A stretch of 64,000 bases of DNA from CAYZJV01 sp049310885 (GCF_049310885.1 NZ_JBMDYO010000005.1:1-64000), one strand, 5' to 3'; positions 17,895 to 27,395 are shown, numbered from the stretch's first letter. Translations and numbers: made by a program. Notes: generated by a model from the sequence alone, not told the origin.

Positions 17895-18212
17895 ATGGAC
17901 AAATTTAAACGGACCCAAGATTGGACAGTTGCAGTTCTGGGATTGTATGCGGCATTTTCTCCGCTCTTCTACACCTACTCAGGAGGTTCTGGTTTCAGTG
18001 TTGTGATTGCTATTGCAATTGTCATTTGTGCTGTAATTGCTCTTTCACTCCCAGAATCAAAACCTGTTCAATGGATTCTCATTGTTGCGAGCGTATTGTT
18101 GTTCATCGTTCCCTGGATTTCATCTATTACCGGCTGGGCTGCGTGGAACCTTCGTATCGTGTCCATCATCATGATTATTCTAGAAGCAAAAACGATGAAG
18201 ACGATTGCGTAG
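17895..18212 (+). CDS. SPW-repeat membrane protein
   Basis: 105 residues, ATG 17895 with TTGGAGG upstream. Two copies of the SPW-type unit are visible: QDWTVAVLGLYAAFSPL and VQWILIVASVLLFIVPW, each followed by another hydrophobic helix, giving four membrane segments. SPW proteins are small inner-membrane proteins of unknown role, sometimes stress-linked. It is the first gene of an operon with the radical SAM enzyme 75 bp downstream and is divergent from the LuxR regulator. Confidence 0.7.
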   Translation: MDKFKRTQDWTVAVLGLYAAFSPLFYTYSGGSGFSVVIAIAIVICAVIALSLPESKPVQWILIVASVLLFIVPWISSITGWAAWNLRIVSIIMIILEAKTMKTIA

Positions 18213-18240
18213 CATTCACCAACAACTTTTATGAAACATA

Positions 18241-18272
18241 GGAGAGGAAGCTAATTTGCTGGCTTTCTCTCC
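18241..18272 (+). other. Intercistronic hairpin
   Basis: GGAGAGGAAGC pairs with GCTTTCTCTCC (10 of 11 positions) around a 10-nt loop. It lies between the SPW gene and the radical SAM start at 18288 with no T-run after it, so it is more likely a processing or translation-control element than a terminator. Confidence 0.45.
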
Positions 18273-18287
18273 ACCTAGGACAAACCC

Positions 18288-19628
18288 ATGAAATCAATTC
18301 CCGAGAACGTATTGAGAACAAGTCTGCGACTTGTATATGCAAACCCAGAGAAAAATCTCCCCAAACTTGTGAACTGGGCACAGCCCATTGCAGCAGCAAC
18401 GGGAAGAATACAAGAGAAACAATGGAAGATGATCAAACGTATTACTCAAGACCCCTCATCAGGGGGATACGGCTTGATCATGAGGATCATCCACCAGACA
18501 GACTACGAGGTGCTAGAGAAGATAGTCATGAATTTTGTCTTCAATGCTGCTTGGTTTGGATCTGAACAGTTGGAGAAAAACCGTGTAGAAATGGATATGA
18601 ATATCCCTTGGGCAATCTTGATGGATCCCACGTCTGCCTGCAACCTTTCCTGTACAGGATGCTGGGCCGCCGAATACAAGAAAACTGATGAGCTCTCTTT
18701 CCAGACCTTGGATCGCATCATTACCGAAGGAAAGGAACTGGGAACCTATGCATATCTCTTTTCCGGTGGTGAACCGTTGGTTCGTAAACATGACCTGATA
18801 AAGCTTGCAAGCAAACACAACGACGCAATCTTTGCTGCCTTTACCAATGCAACATTGATTGACGATGAATTTGCGGAAGACCTACTGAGTGTGAAAAACT
18901 TTATCCCACTAATCAGCATCGAGGGAACTGAGGAAATGACCGATGCAAGAAGGGGTAGTGGGGTTTGGAAGAAATGTATCCATGCGATGGACCTACTCCG
19001 TGAACGGAACTTGCCCTTTGGTTTTTCCACTTGCTACCACGCACACAATACCGAGTATGTAGGTTCTGATGAGTTCATAGAGTTCATGGTGGAAAAGGGG
19101 GCCCTCTTTGGGTGGTATTTTACCTACATTCCTGTGGGTGAAGGAGCCTCACTCGGTTTGGTTGCATCCCCTTCACAGCGGGCCTATATGCTCGAGCGAG
19201 TTAGGGAGATACGCGCACACAGGCCGCTCTTCGTCCTGGATTTCTGGAATGATGGTAACCATGTAAATGGATGCATTGCTGGAGGGAGAAGGTATTTGCA
19301 TATCAATTCTCATGGTGACATGGAACCGTGTGCATTCATCCACTATGCCTGTGAAAGCATTCATGGCAAACCTCTCGTGGAAGCTCTTAGGAACCCATTG
19401 TTCAAGGCATATCGGGAGCATCAGCCATGCAATTCAAACATGTTCCGTCCCTGCCCCATGTTTGACAATCCTGAGTTGTTGTTGGATATGGTCAACCAGT
19501 CGGGGGCTCAAAGCACCCAACGGATCGACTCAGAATCAGTAGAACAGCTCTATGCTAAATGCAAGCCGATAGCTGATAGCTGGGAACCGATAGCTGACAG
19601 TCTTTGGGAGGCATACCAAGAGAAGTAA
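18288..19628 (+). CDS. Radical SAM protein, paralogue A
   Basis: 446 residues. After about 115 N-terminal residues without a known domain comes DPTSACNLSCTGCWAAEY with the CxxxCxxC cluster motif and FSGGEPLVRK with the SAM-binding glycines. C-terminal cysteines (GCIAGGRRYLHIN...GDMEPC, and RPCPMFDN) suggest a SPASM-like auxiliary cluster. The paralogue at 22453 has the same architecture and most of the same motifs. Downstream of SPW and the MalT-like regulator. Substrate unknown; the paralogue's acyl-CoA synthetase neighbour hints at a lipid or envelope substrate, which is inference. Confidence 0.85.
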   Translation: MKSIPENVLRTSLRLVYANPEKNLPKLVNWAQPIAAATGRIQEKQWKMIKRITQDPSSGGYGLIMRIIHQTDYEVLEKIVMNFVFNAAWFGSEQLEKNRVEMDMNIPWAILMDPTSACNLSCTGCWAAEYKKTDELSFQTLDRIITEGKELGTYAYLFSGGEPLVRKHDLIKLASKHNDAIFAAFTNATLIDDEFAEDLLSVKNFIPLISIEGTEEMTDARRGSGVWKKCIHAMDLLRERNLPFGFSTCYHAHNTEYVGSDEFIEFMVEKGALFGWYFTYIPVGEGASLGLVASPSQRAYMLERVREIRAHRPLFVLDFWNDGNHVNGCIAGGRRYLHINSHGDMEPCAFIHYACESIHGKPLVEALRNPLFKAYREHQPCNSNMFRPCPMFDNPELLLDMVNQSGAQSTQRIDSESVEQLYAKCKPIADSWEPIADSLWEAYQEK

Positions 19629-19875
19629 GTTCAGAAAACGCAAAGGATTGAACCCAACATATTCGGCTGACCGACCCTACCGATGCGCAAGGACCTGATA
19701 GGCAAAACCCATCATGCAAAACTCCAATAAAACTGTTTTTCCCGGTTGCCGGCAAGAGGGTTCATTGCAGAACTTTTCTGTGGCGATTGCCCATGAGATA
19801 CCATTCATCTGCTTCGCATTGTCCAGAAGCAGAGACAATTGTCAACCGACTGTTCATGATCAAAGCAGTACTTGT

Positions 19876-20964
19876 TCAGCTGGAATCCCTGATGTTCTTC
19901 ACCAACAAGATAAATAGGGATCCGATGGTTTTTAGAACGAACCATCGGGTTTCCTCATCAATATCTTTTATGGAATAGACCACTGCGATAGCTTTCTTTC
20001 GCCAGTCATCTGTAAGGTCATGAAATGATTTCGCATCGGTTGCCTTCACAACCTGATACAGAGTATCCACGAACAATTCCCGCTTTTCCTTATCCACTGA
20101 CAGTATCCAGCGGTTGAGTATTTCATTCGTATATTTCGTACTACCTCGCACCGTTCCGACATAGAGGAAATCTTCTTTTTCGACTAGCCAGGAGAATGGG
20201 TCGTGCTGCATGATCCAGATTCGGTTGCTCTTCACCACCTTATACGGCTCCTGATGCTGCAGGAGCATCCCAATCACGGAAGATTGGGGTTGGGTCTTCT
20301 GTATCATCGTCTGAATGTCCGAATATCCTTCACTCAGCAATACCTCGGGGATGAAACCAGGTCCGTCGTGGGTATAGATCATGGTTATCCTTCCACGTAT
20401 GTGCGGTTTGCATCGCAAGGATGAATAGACAGCAATATTTCCTCCTTTCGAATGTCCGCCGACTATCAAATTACTCGAAATGAGTCCCGCCACGGAATTA
20501 AGATAGGTGACACCCTCTTCCTGTGAAGGGACGGGATAGAGGAAAGCCATGTTGAAATCCTCCTTCCACCCGACGAATGTCGAATCAGTGCCCCGGTAAG
20601 CGACATATGCAATATCATTGTCGAGCAGATAGGTGATTGCCGAGAATTGCTTTTCCAACGTGAAATCTGTCTTGTCCACATGATATGCCAATCTCACATT
20701 ACGAAACCTCGGGCTTTGGGAAAGCGCATGGAACAGTCTCCGGTTCTTCCGGCTATCACGTACATCTATGAACAACTTATCAAGATTGTCGTTTTTTGCC
20801 AGGTCTCGTATGCTGATCGGTTCTGAATTATCTGAAAATCCAGGAACAAATCCACCGAATTGAAGATATGCGAATTGGGATAGTATCAGACTATCCACTG
20901 CATTGATATCACGAATTGTGAAACTATCCTCCATGGCTTCCGCATAATCGATAATATTTCCCAT
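19876..20964 (-). CDS. Mbeg1-like (DUF2974) alpha/beta hydrolase
   Basis: 362 residues, start 20964 with TAGGAGG upstream. YVAYRGTDSTFVGWKEDFNM and the nucleophile elbow GGHSKGGNIAVY are the DUF2974/lipase-class-3-like signature; an Asp in THDGPGF follows. No signal peptide. Such proteins are presumed cytosolic lipases or esterases. A hydrophobic C-terminal stretch could touch the membrane. It faces away from the 68-residue gene, with an operator-like repeat between them, and shares the neighbourhood with TetR, radical SAM and acyl-CoA synthetase genes, consistent with lipid metabolism. Confidence 0.8.
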   Translation of the reverse strand: MGNIIDYAEAMEDSFTIRDINAVDSLILSQFAYLQFGGFVPGFSDNSEPISIRDLAKNDNLDKLFIDVRDSRKNRRLFHALSQSPRFRNVRLAYHVDKTDFTLEKQFSAITYLLDNDIAYVAYRGTDSTFVGWKEDFNMAFLYPVPSQEEGVTYLNSVAGLISSNLIVGGHSKGGNIAVYSSLRCKPHIRGRITMIYTHDGPGFIPEVLLSEGYSDIQTMIQKTQPQSSVIGMLLQHQEPYKVVKSNRIWIMQHDPFSWLVEKEDFLYVGTVRGSTKYTNEILNRWILSVDKEKRELFVDTLYQVVKATDAKSFHDLTDDWRKKAIAVVYSIKDIDEETRWFVLKTIGSLFILLVKNIRDSS

Positions 20965-21139
20965 GTCGAATCCTCCTATTCCTGTTTACAACTCATAAAA
21001 AATCATTTCTTCGAAACGGTTCTTGGTAATCTTAACACCATGCCCCATGATTTTTTCAGTTTTACTTCTCATAAGAAGTCATGGGAAATATAACAAGAAA
21101 ATTCCAAACCAAGCTTTCGTGAAAGCATTCGGCAATGAA

Positions 21140-21186
21140 TTGTTGACTGTTCCTCATAGATATATTATTTTTGACAGTAGTGTCAA
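21140..21186 (+). promoter_or_regulatory. Promoter with TGACA-N4-TGTCA operator
   Basis: TTGTTG (21140-21145) and TATTAT (21163-21168) are spaced by 17 bp, followed by the inverted repeat TTGACA-GTAG-TGTCAA at 21171-21186. The same half-sites and spacing recur downstream of the -10 of the tetR promoter. It would drive the 68-residue gene; the symmetrical TTGACA also allows a minus-strand promoter for the hydrolase gene. Confidence 0.5.
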
Positions 21187-21402
21187 TAATAGTCGATGAT
21201 GAGAGACTGTATCGGAAAAGGGTAAAGAAACCTTTCGATGGCTGCCTCTCCCCTAGATAATCCAATGTTCTGGCAAATGGCGTAAACATCTAGGGGCTTG
21301 TGGATAATACGGCACTTATCCCGTTAGTTATAACTTTGGATGGAAGGAAATGGAATGTGAGAACATGTTTGGAATTGGGATTTATGGGAGGGGGCCCAAA
21401 AT

Positions 21403-21609
21403 ATGGGTAGTGATTGGCAAGAAAACTTGGATGATATAATTCTCTCGCTGACTCATGTGCAGGAAGATATCGATAGAATTCCATTGTCACGCAGTCGTAT
21501 CCTGACTGAAACACAACAACTGCTTCGAAACATGAATTTAGAGGCCACCCAACTAAGAAACATGCTTGAGTATATCGAGGACTTGGGTTTCCAAGAATCC
21601 AATGATTGA
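21403..21609 (+). CDS. Small helical hypothetical protein
   Basis: 68 residues, ATG 21403 with a strong GGGAGGGGG box about eight bases upstream. The sequence is predicted as two helices with heptad-like hydrophobics (RILTETQQLLRNMNLEATQL) and no membrane segment. It lies between two copies of the TGACA-N4-TGTCA operator and upstream of tetR, so it is probably co-regulated with that group. No family recognised. Confidence 0.5.
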   Translation: MGSDWQENLDDIILSLTHVQEDIDRIPLSRSRILTETQQLLRNMNLEATQLRNMLEYIEDLGFQESND

Positions 21610-21674
21610 TGTACGACGAAACCGACCTAATCCAAGCCACATGTTCATAACCTTTCATCTCTGCCGATGGGGTA

Positions 21675-21717
21675 TTGACAATGGGCAATTGTCGAATTAT
21701 TATTGACACATGTGTCA
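21675..21717 (+). promoter_or_regulatory. tetR promoter and palindromic operator
   Basis: TTGACA (21675-21680), a 17-bp spacer and TATTAT (21698-21703) form a near-consensus promoter. The perfect palindrome TGACACATGTGTCA at 21704-21717 directly follows, around the expected start site. A second inverted repeat GACAAT-N5-ATTGTC (21677-21693) overlaps the -35 and spacer. The layout indicates autorepression by the TetR protein encoded at 21789. Confidence 0.7.
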
Positions 21718-21788
21718 GAATAAATCCCAAAGCAATGGGTCGCCCATGATTCAATTGAAAATTGAAAGGGGAAAGAGGGGGATATCAG

Positions 21789-22406
21789 ATGCCGAAGATT
21801 GTCAATCACGTAGATCGTCGTCTTCTTATAATCGAGAAAGCTCTTGTTATATTCGCTCAACAGGGCTTCTATTCCACTAATTATAATGAGATTGCGCAGG
21901 TATGCGGTCTGAGCAGGACCGGATTGTATCAGTATTTCCCCAATAAGGAAGCAGTCTTCAAGGAGACAGTGGAACATGTGGTGGATACAATTGCAGTACG
22001 GGTGTTTTCAATTGTTCAGGAGAACAACCTCTCCACATCACTTAAATTACAAAAGATCTTGATGATTTTCATCGGTGTGATGGAACACAAAGAGGATTCC
22101 GCGGTCCTCTTGGAATTTTTAATTTGCCTGAAACGCCGGAACCTACAGCTTACGGAATACCTCGAAGATTCCATCAAATCATTGATATGTGCAGTCCGGG
22201 AGCTGTTCGAGAGTTTGGAAAACAAATCATCTTACCTGTCGTCGACCGCAAAGATGCTGTTTACATTCCTACAGAGCCAAATCCTGCAGCCACTATTCGG
22301 GGATACTGCGACAATCGGGGACTATATCGCTACATTGGGAAGATTGGCAGGTATCCAAAAAGAAGATCGGCGTTCAAGAGCTGTTATCACGTCGGATATG
22401 AAATGA
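21789..22406 (+). CDS. TetR/AcrR-family regulator
   Basis: 205 residues from ATG 21789 (GAGGGGG upstream); the frame from 21762 adds nine residues without support. The N-terminal HTH is typical: IIEKALVIFAQQGFYSTNYN and LSRTGLYQYFPNKEAVFKE. The ligand-binding domain is helical and unassigned. It sits 46 bp before the radical SAM paralogue B and likely controls that operon and itself through TGACA-N4-TGTCA. Fatty acyl-CoA is a common ligand class for TetR proteins next to acyl-CoA synthetases, but that is inference. Confidence 0.9.
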   Translation: MPKIVNHVDRRLLIIEKALVIFAQQGFYSTNYNEIAQVCGLSRTGLYQYFPNKEAVFKETVEHVVDTIAVRVFSIVQENNLSTSLKLQKILMIFIGVMEHKEDSAVLLEFLICLKRRNLQLTEYLEDSIKSLICAVRELFESLENKSSYLSSTAKMLFTFLQSQILQPLFGDTATIGDYIATLGRLAGIQKEDRRSRAVITSDMK

Positions 22407-22452
22407 TCAGGAACCCAAGCAAGACTAAGTTTCATGACGAAGGAAAACTAAC

Positions 22453-23808
22453 ATGAATCAGATTACCCATGGGATCAGCAACAACGCACTCAAACTTGCC
22501 CTGCAATATATGGAAAGCAATCCTGAAGAGAATATACCGAAAGTTATCGACCTCCTGTTGACTTTCATAAAGACTGAAGATGGCCGAAAAAAGCTCATTG
22601 CAGCAAAACGCGTCATGCAAGAACCCGGCAATCCCTATCGCAATCTCATCATCAGGGGATTCAATGAACTTGAACCGATGGTCCGCAAACGTTTCGTCTC
22701 GAACTTCGTGTTGAATGCATCGATGTTCGGACCTGCCCATGCGAAGAAGTTTGCGGAAAAATATGATTGCAATATCCCTTGGGCAATTCTTATGGATCCT
22801 ACGAGTGCCTGCAACCTCAAATGCATGGGGTGTTGGGCAGCAGAATATGACAAAACCGATACGATGGAATTTGCCCTGTTGGACAGGATTATCAGAGAAG
22901 GTAAAGAGATGGGGATTTATTTCTACCTTTATTCAGGAGGTGAGCCGACATTACGGAAGGCGGATATTCTCAAACTCGCCACGATACATGATGATTGCAT
23001 GTTCCTTGCGTTCACCAACGGAACCCTGGTTGATAGGGAGTTTTCACAAGCATTGGCTGATGTGGGCAATTTCATGCTTGCTTTCAGTATTGAAGGTTTC
23101 GAAGAATCGACTGACTACCGGCGTGGAACCGGTACATATCAAAAGGTTCTCGAGGGGATGCAGCACATGCGGAAGGCGGGTGCTCCCTTCGGGTTCAGCG
23201 CTTGCTATCACGCAAAGAATACAGAATCTGTTGGTGATGAAAAGTTCCTTGACTTCCTTATCGGACAAGGATGTATGTTTGGATGGTATTTTACCTATAT
23301 CCCTCTTGGCAAGGAGGCGGATCCTGACTTGATCGCCAGAGCGGACCAGCGATTCTATATGGCGCATTGGGTACGTGAGATGCGTTCAAGGAAACCGGTA
23401 TTCCTTATGGATTTCTGGAATGATGGACAATATGTGGAAGGGTGTATCGCGGGAGGTAAAAACTATCTCCACATCAATGCGGCAGGTGATGTCGAACCCT
23501 GTGCATTCATCCATTATTCGAATGCGAATATAAGGACAGTCTCGCTATTGGATGCGTTGCGTTCACCCTTGTTCATGGAATTTAGGGAGAACCAACCATT
23601 CAATGAAAACCATTTCCGTCCTTGCCCGCTCATGGACAACACAGGAGCTCTCGCTGAAATGGTGAAAGCCTCGGGTGCACGATCGACACAGCCGCTCGAC
23701 ATAGAGGATGTGGATGATCTCACAGCCAAATGTGCCCGAGCTGCAACCGAATGGATCCCATCGGCTAACCAGCTCTGGGAAGACGAATTTCCCCGACATG
23801 CTAGGTGA
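22453..23808 (+). CDS. Radical SAM protein, paralogue B
   Basis: 451 residues, ATG 22453 with GAAGGA upstream. Same layout as the protein at 18288: unknown N-terminal 115 residues, then DPTSACNLKCMGCWAAEY with CxxxCxxC, YSGGEPTLRK, and late cysteines in GCIAGGKNYLHIN...GDVEPC and RPCPLMDN. Shared blocks such as NIPWAILMDPTSACNL and FGWYFTYIP show the two are close paralogues. Second gene of the TetR operon, followed by the CmpB-HD fusion and the acyl-CoA synthetase. Substrate unknown. Confidence 0.85.
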   Translation: MNQITHGISNNALKLALQYMESNPEENIPKVIDLLLTFIKTEDGRKKLIAAKRVMQEPGNPYRNLIIRGFNELEPMVRKRFVSNFVLNASMFGPAHAKKFAEKYDCNIPWAILMDPTSACNLKCMGCWAAEYDKTDTMEFALLDRIIREGKEMGIYFYLYSGGEPTLRKADILKLATIHDDCMFLAFTNGTLVDREFSQALADVGNFMLAFSIEGFEESTDYRRGTGTYQKVLEGMQHMRKAGAPFGFSACYHAKNTESVGDEKFLDFLIGQGCMFGWYFTYIPLGKEADPDLIARADQRFYMAHWVREMRSRKPVFLMDFWNDGQYVEGCIAGGKNYLHINAAGDVEPCAFIHYSNANIRTVSLLDALRSPLFMEFRENQPFNENHFRPCPLMDNTGALAEMVKASGARSTQPLDIEDVDDLTAKCARAATEWIPSANQLWEDEFPRHAR

Positions 23809-23958
23809 GGACTAATTAGGAGTTTGGGTGCTTTCCAGTAGAAATTTATATGGAATACTGGAACAGATTGATTGGACCAAGTAATCCGGTCGCTACGTTA
23901 GAATTTGATCAGTCGTTTGATTATCAATCCAGCAAGATAGGCTAAAGAAGGAAGTGGG

Positions 23959-25158
23959 ATGAAAGGTATTCTCGATTGGTTCGTTTTATTCTTGGTATGT
24001 TCGGTTCTAGGATGGATGCTCGAATCAACATATCGAAGTATCTTGGCCAAAAAACCTATTGATTCGGGAGTCCTTGGCGGGCCTTTTATCCCGATATATG
24101 GATTTGGAGCCTTGCTTGTCGAAATGGTGGATACTCTTTTTCGATATCATCATTTGGGGTGGAAGTTGGCGTTATGCATCCTCCTATGTACGTTGTTGGA
24201 ATTTCTTGTGAGCGTGTTCTATGAAACAGTATTCCATCTGAGATTATGGGACTACTCCAAAATGGTCCTGAATATTCAAGGGCGGGTTTGTCTGTTGTAC
24301 AGCTTATTTTGGGGCCTCCTTGGATTAGTATATTTGGAAATACTCCAAACCCAACTTTTATGGTTGGTTGGTAGAATTCGAGACGTACCGATTCTTGGCG
24401 TGATTTTCATCGGTTTCACCGTGATGTTCGCTATCAAAGTGATTTCCAGTTTCTTTGAGCTTGGTACACTAAAGGCTATGAAAGCAACTCTGTCCAATCA
24501 ATTTGACGGTTCGGGCATAGAACATATATTGCGTTTAGGATTTCACGTTAATCGGAGAATCCTTGTGGCATTTCCCAATTTGATCAAGAGTTTCGTTAAT
24601 GTATTCCTGCACGAGGTGAACCGGAGGGCCAACCTTCCCGCAGGATTTTTTCCTTTTCGAAAAGCGGTATCAATCCTCTTCCATGGCTCACCTGTTTATA
24701 ATGATTGGGAAGATTGGTTGTTTTTCCTGTCGATTGAAGATCTGCTGGCCAATAAGGCTGTTCAATCCATGTCAAATTATCGCCACCACAATGGCTCAAC
24801 GTTGGAACATGCCCTATCAATCTCCCAAGCTTCCTGGTATTTGGCGGGAGCTTTCGGCTTGGAGAAAGATGCATGTGCCAGGGGTGCCCTATTGCATGAC
24901 TTCTTCCTCTATGACTGGAGAGATGAGAAACATCCCCACCATGCTACAATGCATGCTGGAATTGCCTTAAAGAACGCACATCGATATTTCAATCTGGATG
25001 AGATGGAGAAAGATATCATCCTTACACATATGTGGCCACTCTCGGATTCATTCTTCAAATACCGGGAATCAGTGCTTGTGAGTCTGGTCGATAAGATAGG
25101 ATCTACGAGGGACATTTTCTCAATGATTAGTGGGATTAACGAGGAGATCGCGAAGTAA
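23959..25158 (+). CDS. CmpB-type membrane domain fused to an HD hydrolase domain
   Basis: 399 residues. The N-terminal 180 residues have four to five membrane helices and the signature of the putative ABC-transporter type IV (CmpB) family: LVCSVLGWMLESTYRSIL, VLGGPFIPIYGFGALL, and EFLVSVFYETVFHLRLWDYS. The C-terminal part is an HD-type domain: LEHALSISQASWYLAGAFG, GALLHDFFLYDW with the HD pair, and HPHHATMHAG, ending with a possible second metal ligand His in ILTHMWPL. A membrane-tethered phosphohydrolase is implied. Between the radical SAM gene and the acyl-CoA synthetase. Confidence 0.75.
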   Translation: MKGILDWFVLFLVCSVLGWMLESTYRSILAKKPIDSGVLGGPFIPIYGFGALLVEMVDTLFRYHHLGWKLALCILLCTLLEFLVSVFYETVFHLRLWDYSKMVLNIQGRVCLLYSLFWGLLGLVYLEILQTQLLWLVGRIRDVPILGVIFIGFTVMFAIKVISSFFELGTLKAMKATLSNQFDGSGIEHILRLGFHVNRRILVAFPNLIKSFVNVFLHEVNRRANLPAGFFPFRKAVSILFHGSPVYNDWEDWLFFLSIEDLLANKAVQSMSNYRHHNGSTLEHALSISQASWYLAGAFGLEKDACARGALLHDFFLYDWRDEKHPHHATMHAGIALKNAHRYFNLDEMEKDIILTHMWPLSDSFFKYRESVLVSLVDKIGSTRDIFSMISGINEEIAK

Positions 25159-25370
25159 TTAATTCATATTTCCTGGATTTGTGGTATCAATACGAGAACC
25201 TGTGACATTCTGGACAATCAGTTGGGCTGGATCCTGATTTTGAGGATTTTTCCTTTTGTGGTTGAAATAATTATAAGGCAATACGCTTCATTGACTTTCC
25301 CCTCTTCATCGCACACCATATGCAAGGGGTATGGTCAATATTAACTAGAGAATCGGGAGGTAAAAACAAA

Positions 25371-27122
25371 ATGGCACGAGCATGGGATGTTTTGGAATCC
25401 TACCGGGGAACACTGTTCGAGGGAGACTGGCCTTCTATTCCCCATTTATTCCTCATCACGATGGAGAAACACGCCGGGAGTAAAGCCTTCACCATCATCA
25501 AAGGAAGTGAAAAGGTATCGCTCACTTACCAACAAGTCCACCAGCGTATCCTCGATGTGGCGACCTACCTCTTGTCGAAGGGCATCGGCAAAAACGATCG
25601 TATCATCCTCAACGGCAAAAACTCTCCGGAGTGGGCGATCGCCTACCTGGGCATTCTCTTCTGTAAAGCTACGGTCGTTCCGCTCGACAACCAGATGGCG
25701 ACTGAACGGGTAGAGGCTCTCAGCGCGTTTAGCGAGGCAAAGGGCTTCTTCGGTGACCGTGATGTGATCGAGAGACTAGCGGGCGGAGCCTGGCCCGACT
25801 CGCAAGCCTTCTTCATCTACCTTGATGCCGAGGGCGATGAACAAGGTACCGGATTCGCGCAGATTCCCACTGGAGACACTTCGATCGAAGCCTCGGAGCT
25901 TCCCAGCGGTGAGGATATCGCCGCAATACTTTACACCAGCGGAACAACTGGCCATGAAAAGGGGGTCATACTCACACACGCGAACTTCACCAGCGATGTC
26001 TATCAGGCGGGAGACCCCGAGTTCCTCGCGATTTCCAGCGAAGACATCTTCTACGCATTACTCCCGTTGCACCACTCCTATACGATGACTGCCGTATTCC
26101 TCGAATCCCTAATGCACGGGTGCGAGCTCCTATTTGGCCAAGGGATCGTCGTATCCCGGGTGCTCAATGAGATGAGGGTGGGAAATGTGACGCTCTTCCT
26201 GGCGATCCCCCTCCTCTACAACAAGCTACTTGCCGGTTTGATGAAGAAGGTGCGAGAGAAGGGAATCTTCACCTATGTGCTCATCAGGAGCCTCATGTGG
26301 ATAAATGGTAGGTTACGCAAGAGCCTTCACATCAACCTCGGCCGAAGGTGGTTCCACCAGTTGCTCGACGGGATCGGGATGATCGACAACAAGCTGTGTA
26401 TTTGCGGGGGAGGGCCGCTTTCGCCGTCCACCTTCAGGCAGTATCAGCAACTGGGTCTCGATTTCATCCAAGGCTACGGCCTGACCGAGACTGCACCGAT
26501 CCTCACGCTCAATCCAGTGAGCAGGTTCAAGGTGACCTCGGTTGGCAAAGTATTTCCCCTGGTTGACATGCGGATCGCCAATGCAGACCTACTCGGCGTA
26601 GGAGAAGTCCAGGTCAAGGGGCCAAACATCTGCAAAGGCTACTACAAGGATCTGGCGAACACCGCACAACTGTTCACTGAGGACGGGTATCTACGCACCG
26701 GCGATCTCGGGGCGCTCGACAGGGAAGGATACCTCTACCTGAAGGGACGCGTGAAAAACCTCATCGTCACCGAGGGGGGAAAGAATGTCTATCCGGAGGA
26801 GATCGAGGACCTCTTCCAGACCCATCCGCAGGTCGAGCAGGTGCTGGTACGCGCCTACATCGCGAACAAGTCGGCTCGCGCAGAAGGAATCGAAGCAGTC
26901 ATATTCCCCGACGTAGAGCACTACAAGCAGCTCGGTTACAATGCACAACTGATCTCCCAAGATATCGACAAGGTGGTCTCCGAGGTGAACAAGAAGCTGA
27001 TGCCTTACAAGAAGGTCACGCGAACAACGATCATCGACAAGCCGATGGCGATGACGAGCACGAAGAAGATCCAACGGGGTAAGGTATCCCGAACATTCGA
27101 GCGGTTGCGCGGAAATAGTTGA
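25371..27122 (+). CDS. AMP-forming acyl-CoA synthetase
   Basis: 583 residues; ATG 25371 with GGGAGG upstream, 17 codons inside the longest frame. The P-loop ILYTSGTTGHEKGVILTH, the GYGLTETAPILTL motif, YLRTGDLGALD and the hinge GRVKNLIVTEGGKNVYPEE are all present, with a C-terminal Lys in MTSTKKIQRGKV. It belongs to the long-chain fatty acid/acyl-CoA ligase class. Base composition is visibly richer in G+C than the neighbouring genes, suggesting separate origin. Last gene of the TetR-controlled group; activates a carboxylic acid, probably a fatty acid. Confidence 0.85.
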   Translation: MARAWDVLESYRGTLFEGDWPSIPHLFLITMEKHAGSKAFTIIKGSEKVSLTYQQVHQRILDVATYLLSKGIGKNDRIILNGKNSPEWAIAYLGILFCKATVVPLDNQMATERVEALSAFSEAKGFFGDRDVIERLAGGAWPDSQAFFIYLDAEGDEQGTGFAQIPTGDTSIEASELPSGEDIAAILYTSGTTGHEKGVILTHANFTSDVYQAGDPEFLAISSEDIFYALLPLHHSYTMTAVFLESLMHGCELLFGQGIVVSRVLNEMRVGNVTLFLAIPLLYNKLLAGLMKKVREKGIFTYVLIRSLMWINGRLRKSLHINLGRRWFHQLLDGIGMIDNKLCICGGGPLSPSTFRQYQQLGLDFIQGYGLTETAPILTLNPVSRFKVTSVGKVFPLVDMRIANADLLGVGEVQVKGPNICKGYYKDLANTAQLFTEDGYLRTGDLGALDREGYLYLKGRVKNLIVTEGGKNVYPEEIEDLFQTHPQVEQVLVRAYIANKSARAEGIEAVIFPDVEHYKQLGYNAQLISQDIDKVVSEVNKKLMPYKKVTRTTIIDKPMAMTSTKKIQRGKVSRTFERLRGNS

Positions 27123-27224
27123 GATCGGCCCGCCTTGCCGACACCCCCTTCGATGTTTACGGCGAAGCGTCTTGGGACTTTTCTGGAAGATCTTTCCCAT
27201 CATCATGCTGAACTTGTGCTTAAA

Positions 27225-27350
27225 TATTTGCAATCATAAAACTAGGGTTGTATCGATCGTTTCTCTATAACATATAACTAGTTATTGTCTTTCTAGCTAA
27301 GCATAGATAGATGGTAGCCAGGCTAAATTATATGATACAATATAAGAAAT
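27225..27350 (+). repeat. Partial copy of the recombinase-radC spacer repeat
   Basis: GTATCG...CTCTATAACATATAACTAGTTATTGTCTTTCTAGC followed by AAGCATAGA matches the spacer found before each radC tail at 34861, 43879, 45905 and 48062, but no radC sequence follows. The next bases (AAATTATATGATACAATATAAG) instead resemble 37290-37312 after repeat B, so the two partial copies share a second junction type. No gene here. Confidence 0.5.
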
Positions 27351-27395
27351 TATCAAACAGTGCCATCTTCCGAAAAGATAAAATCATCAGAACAA

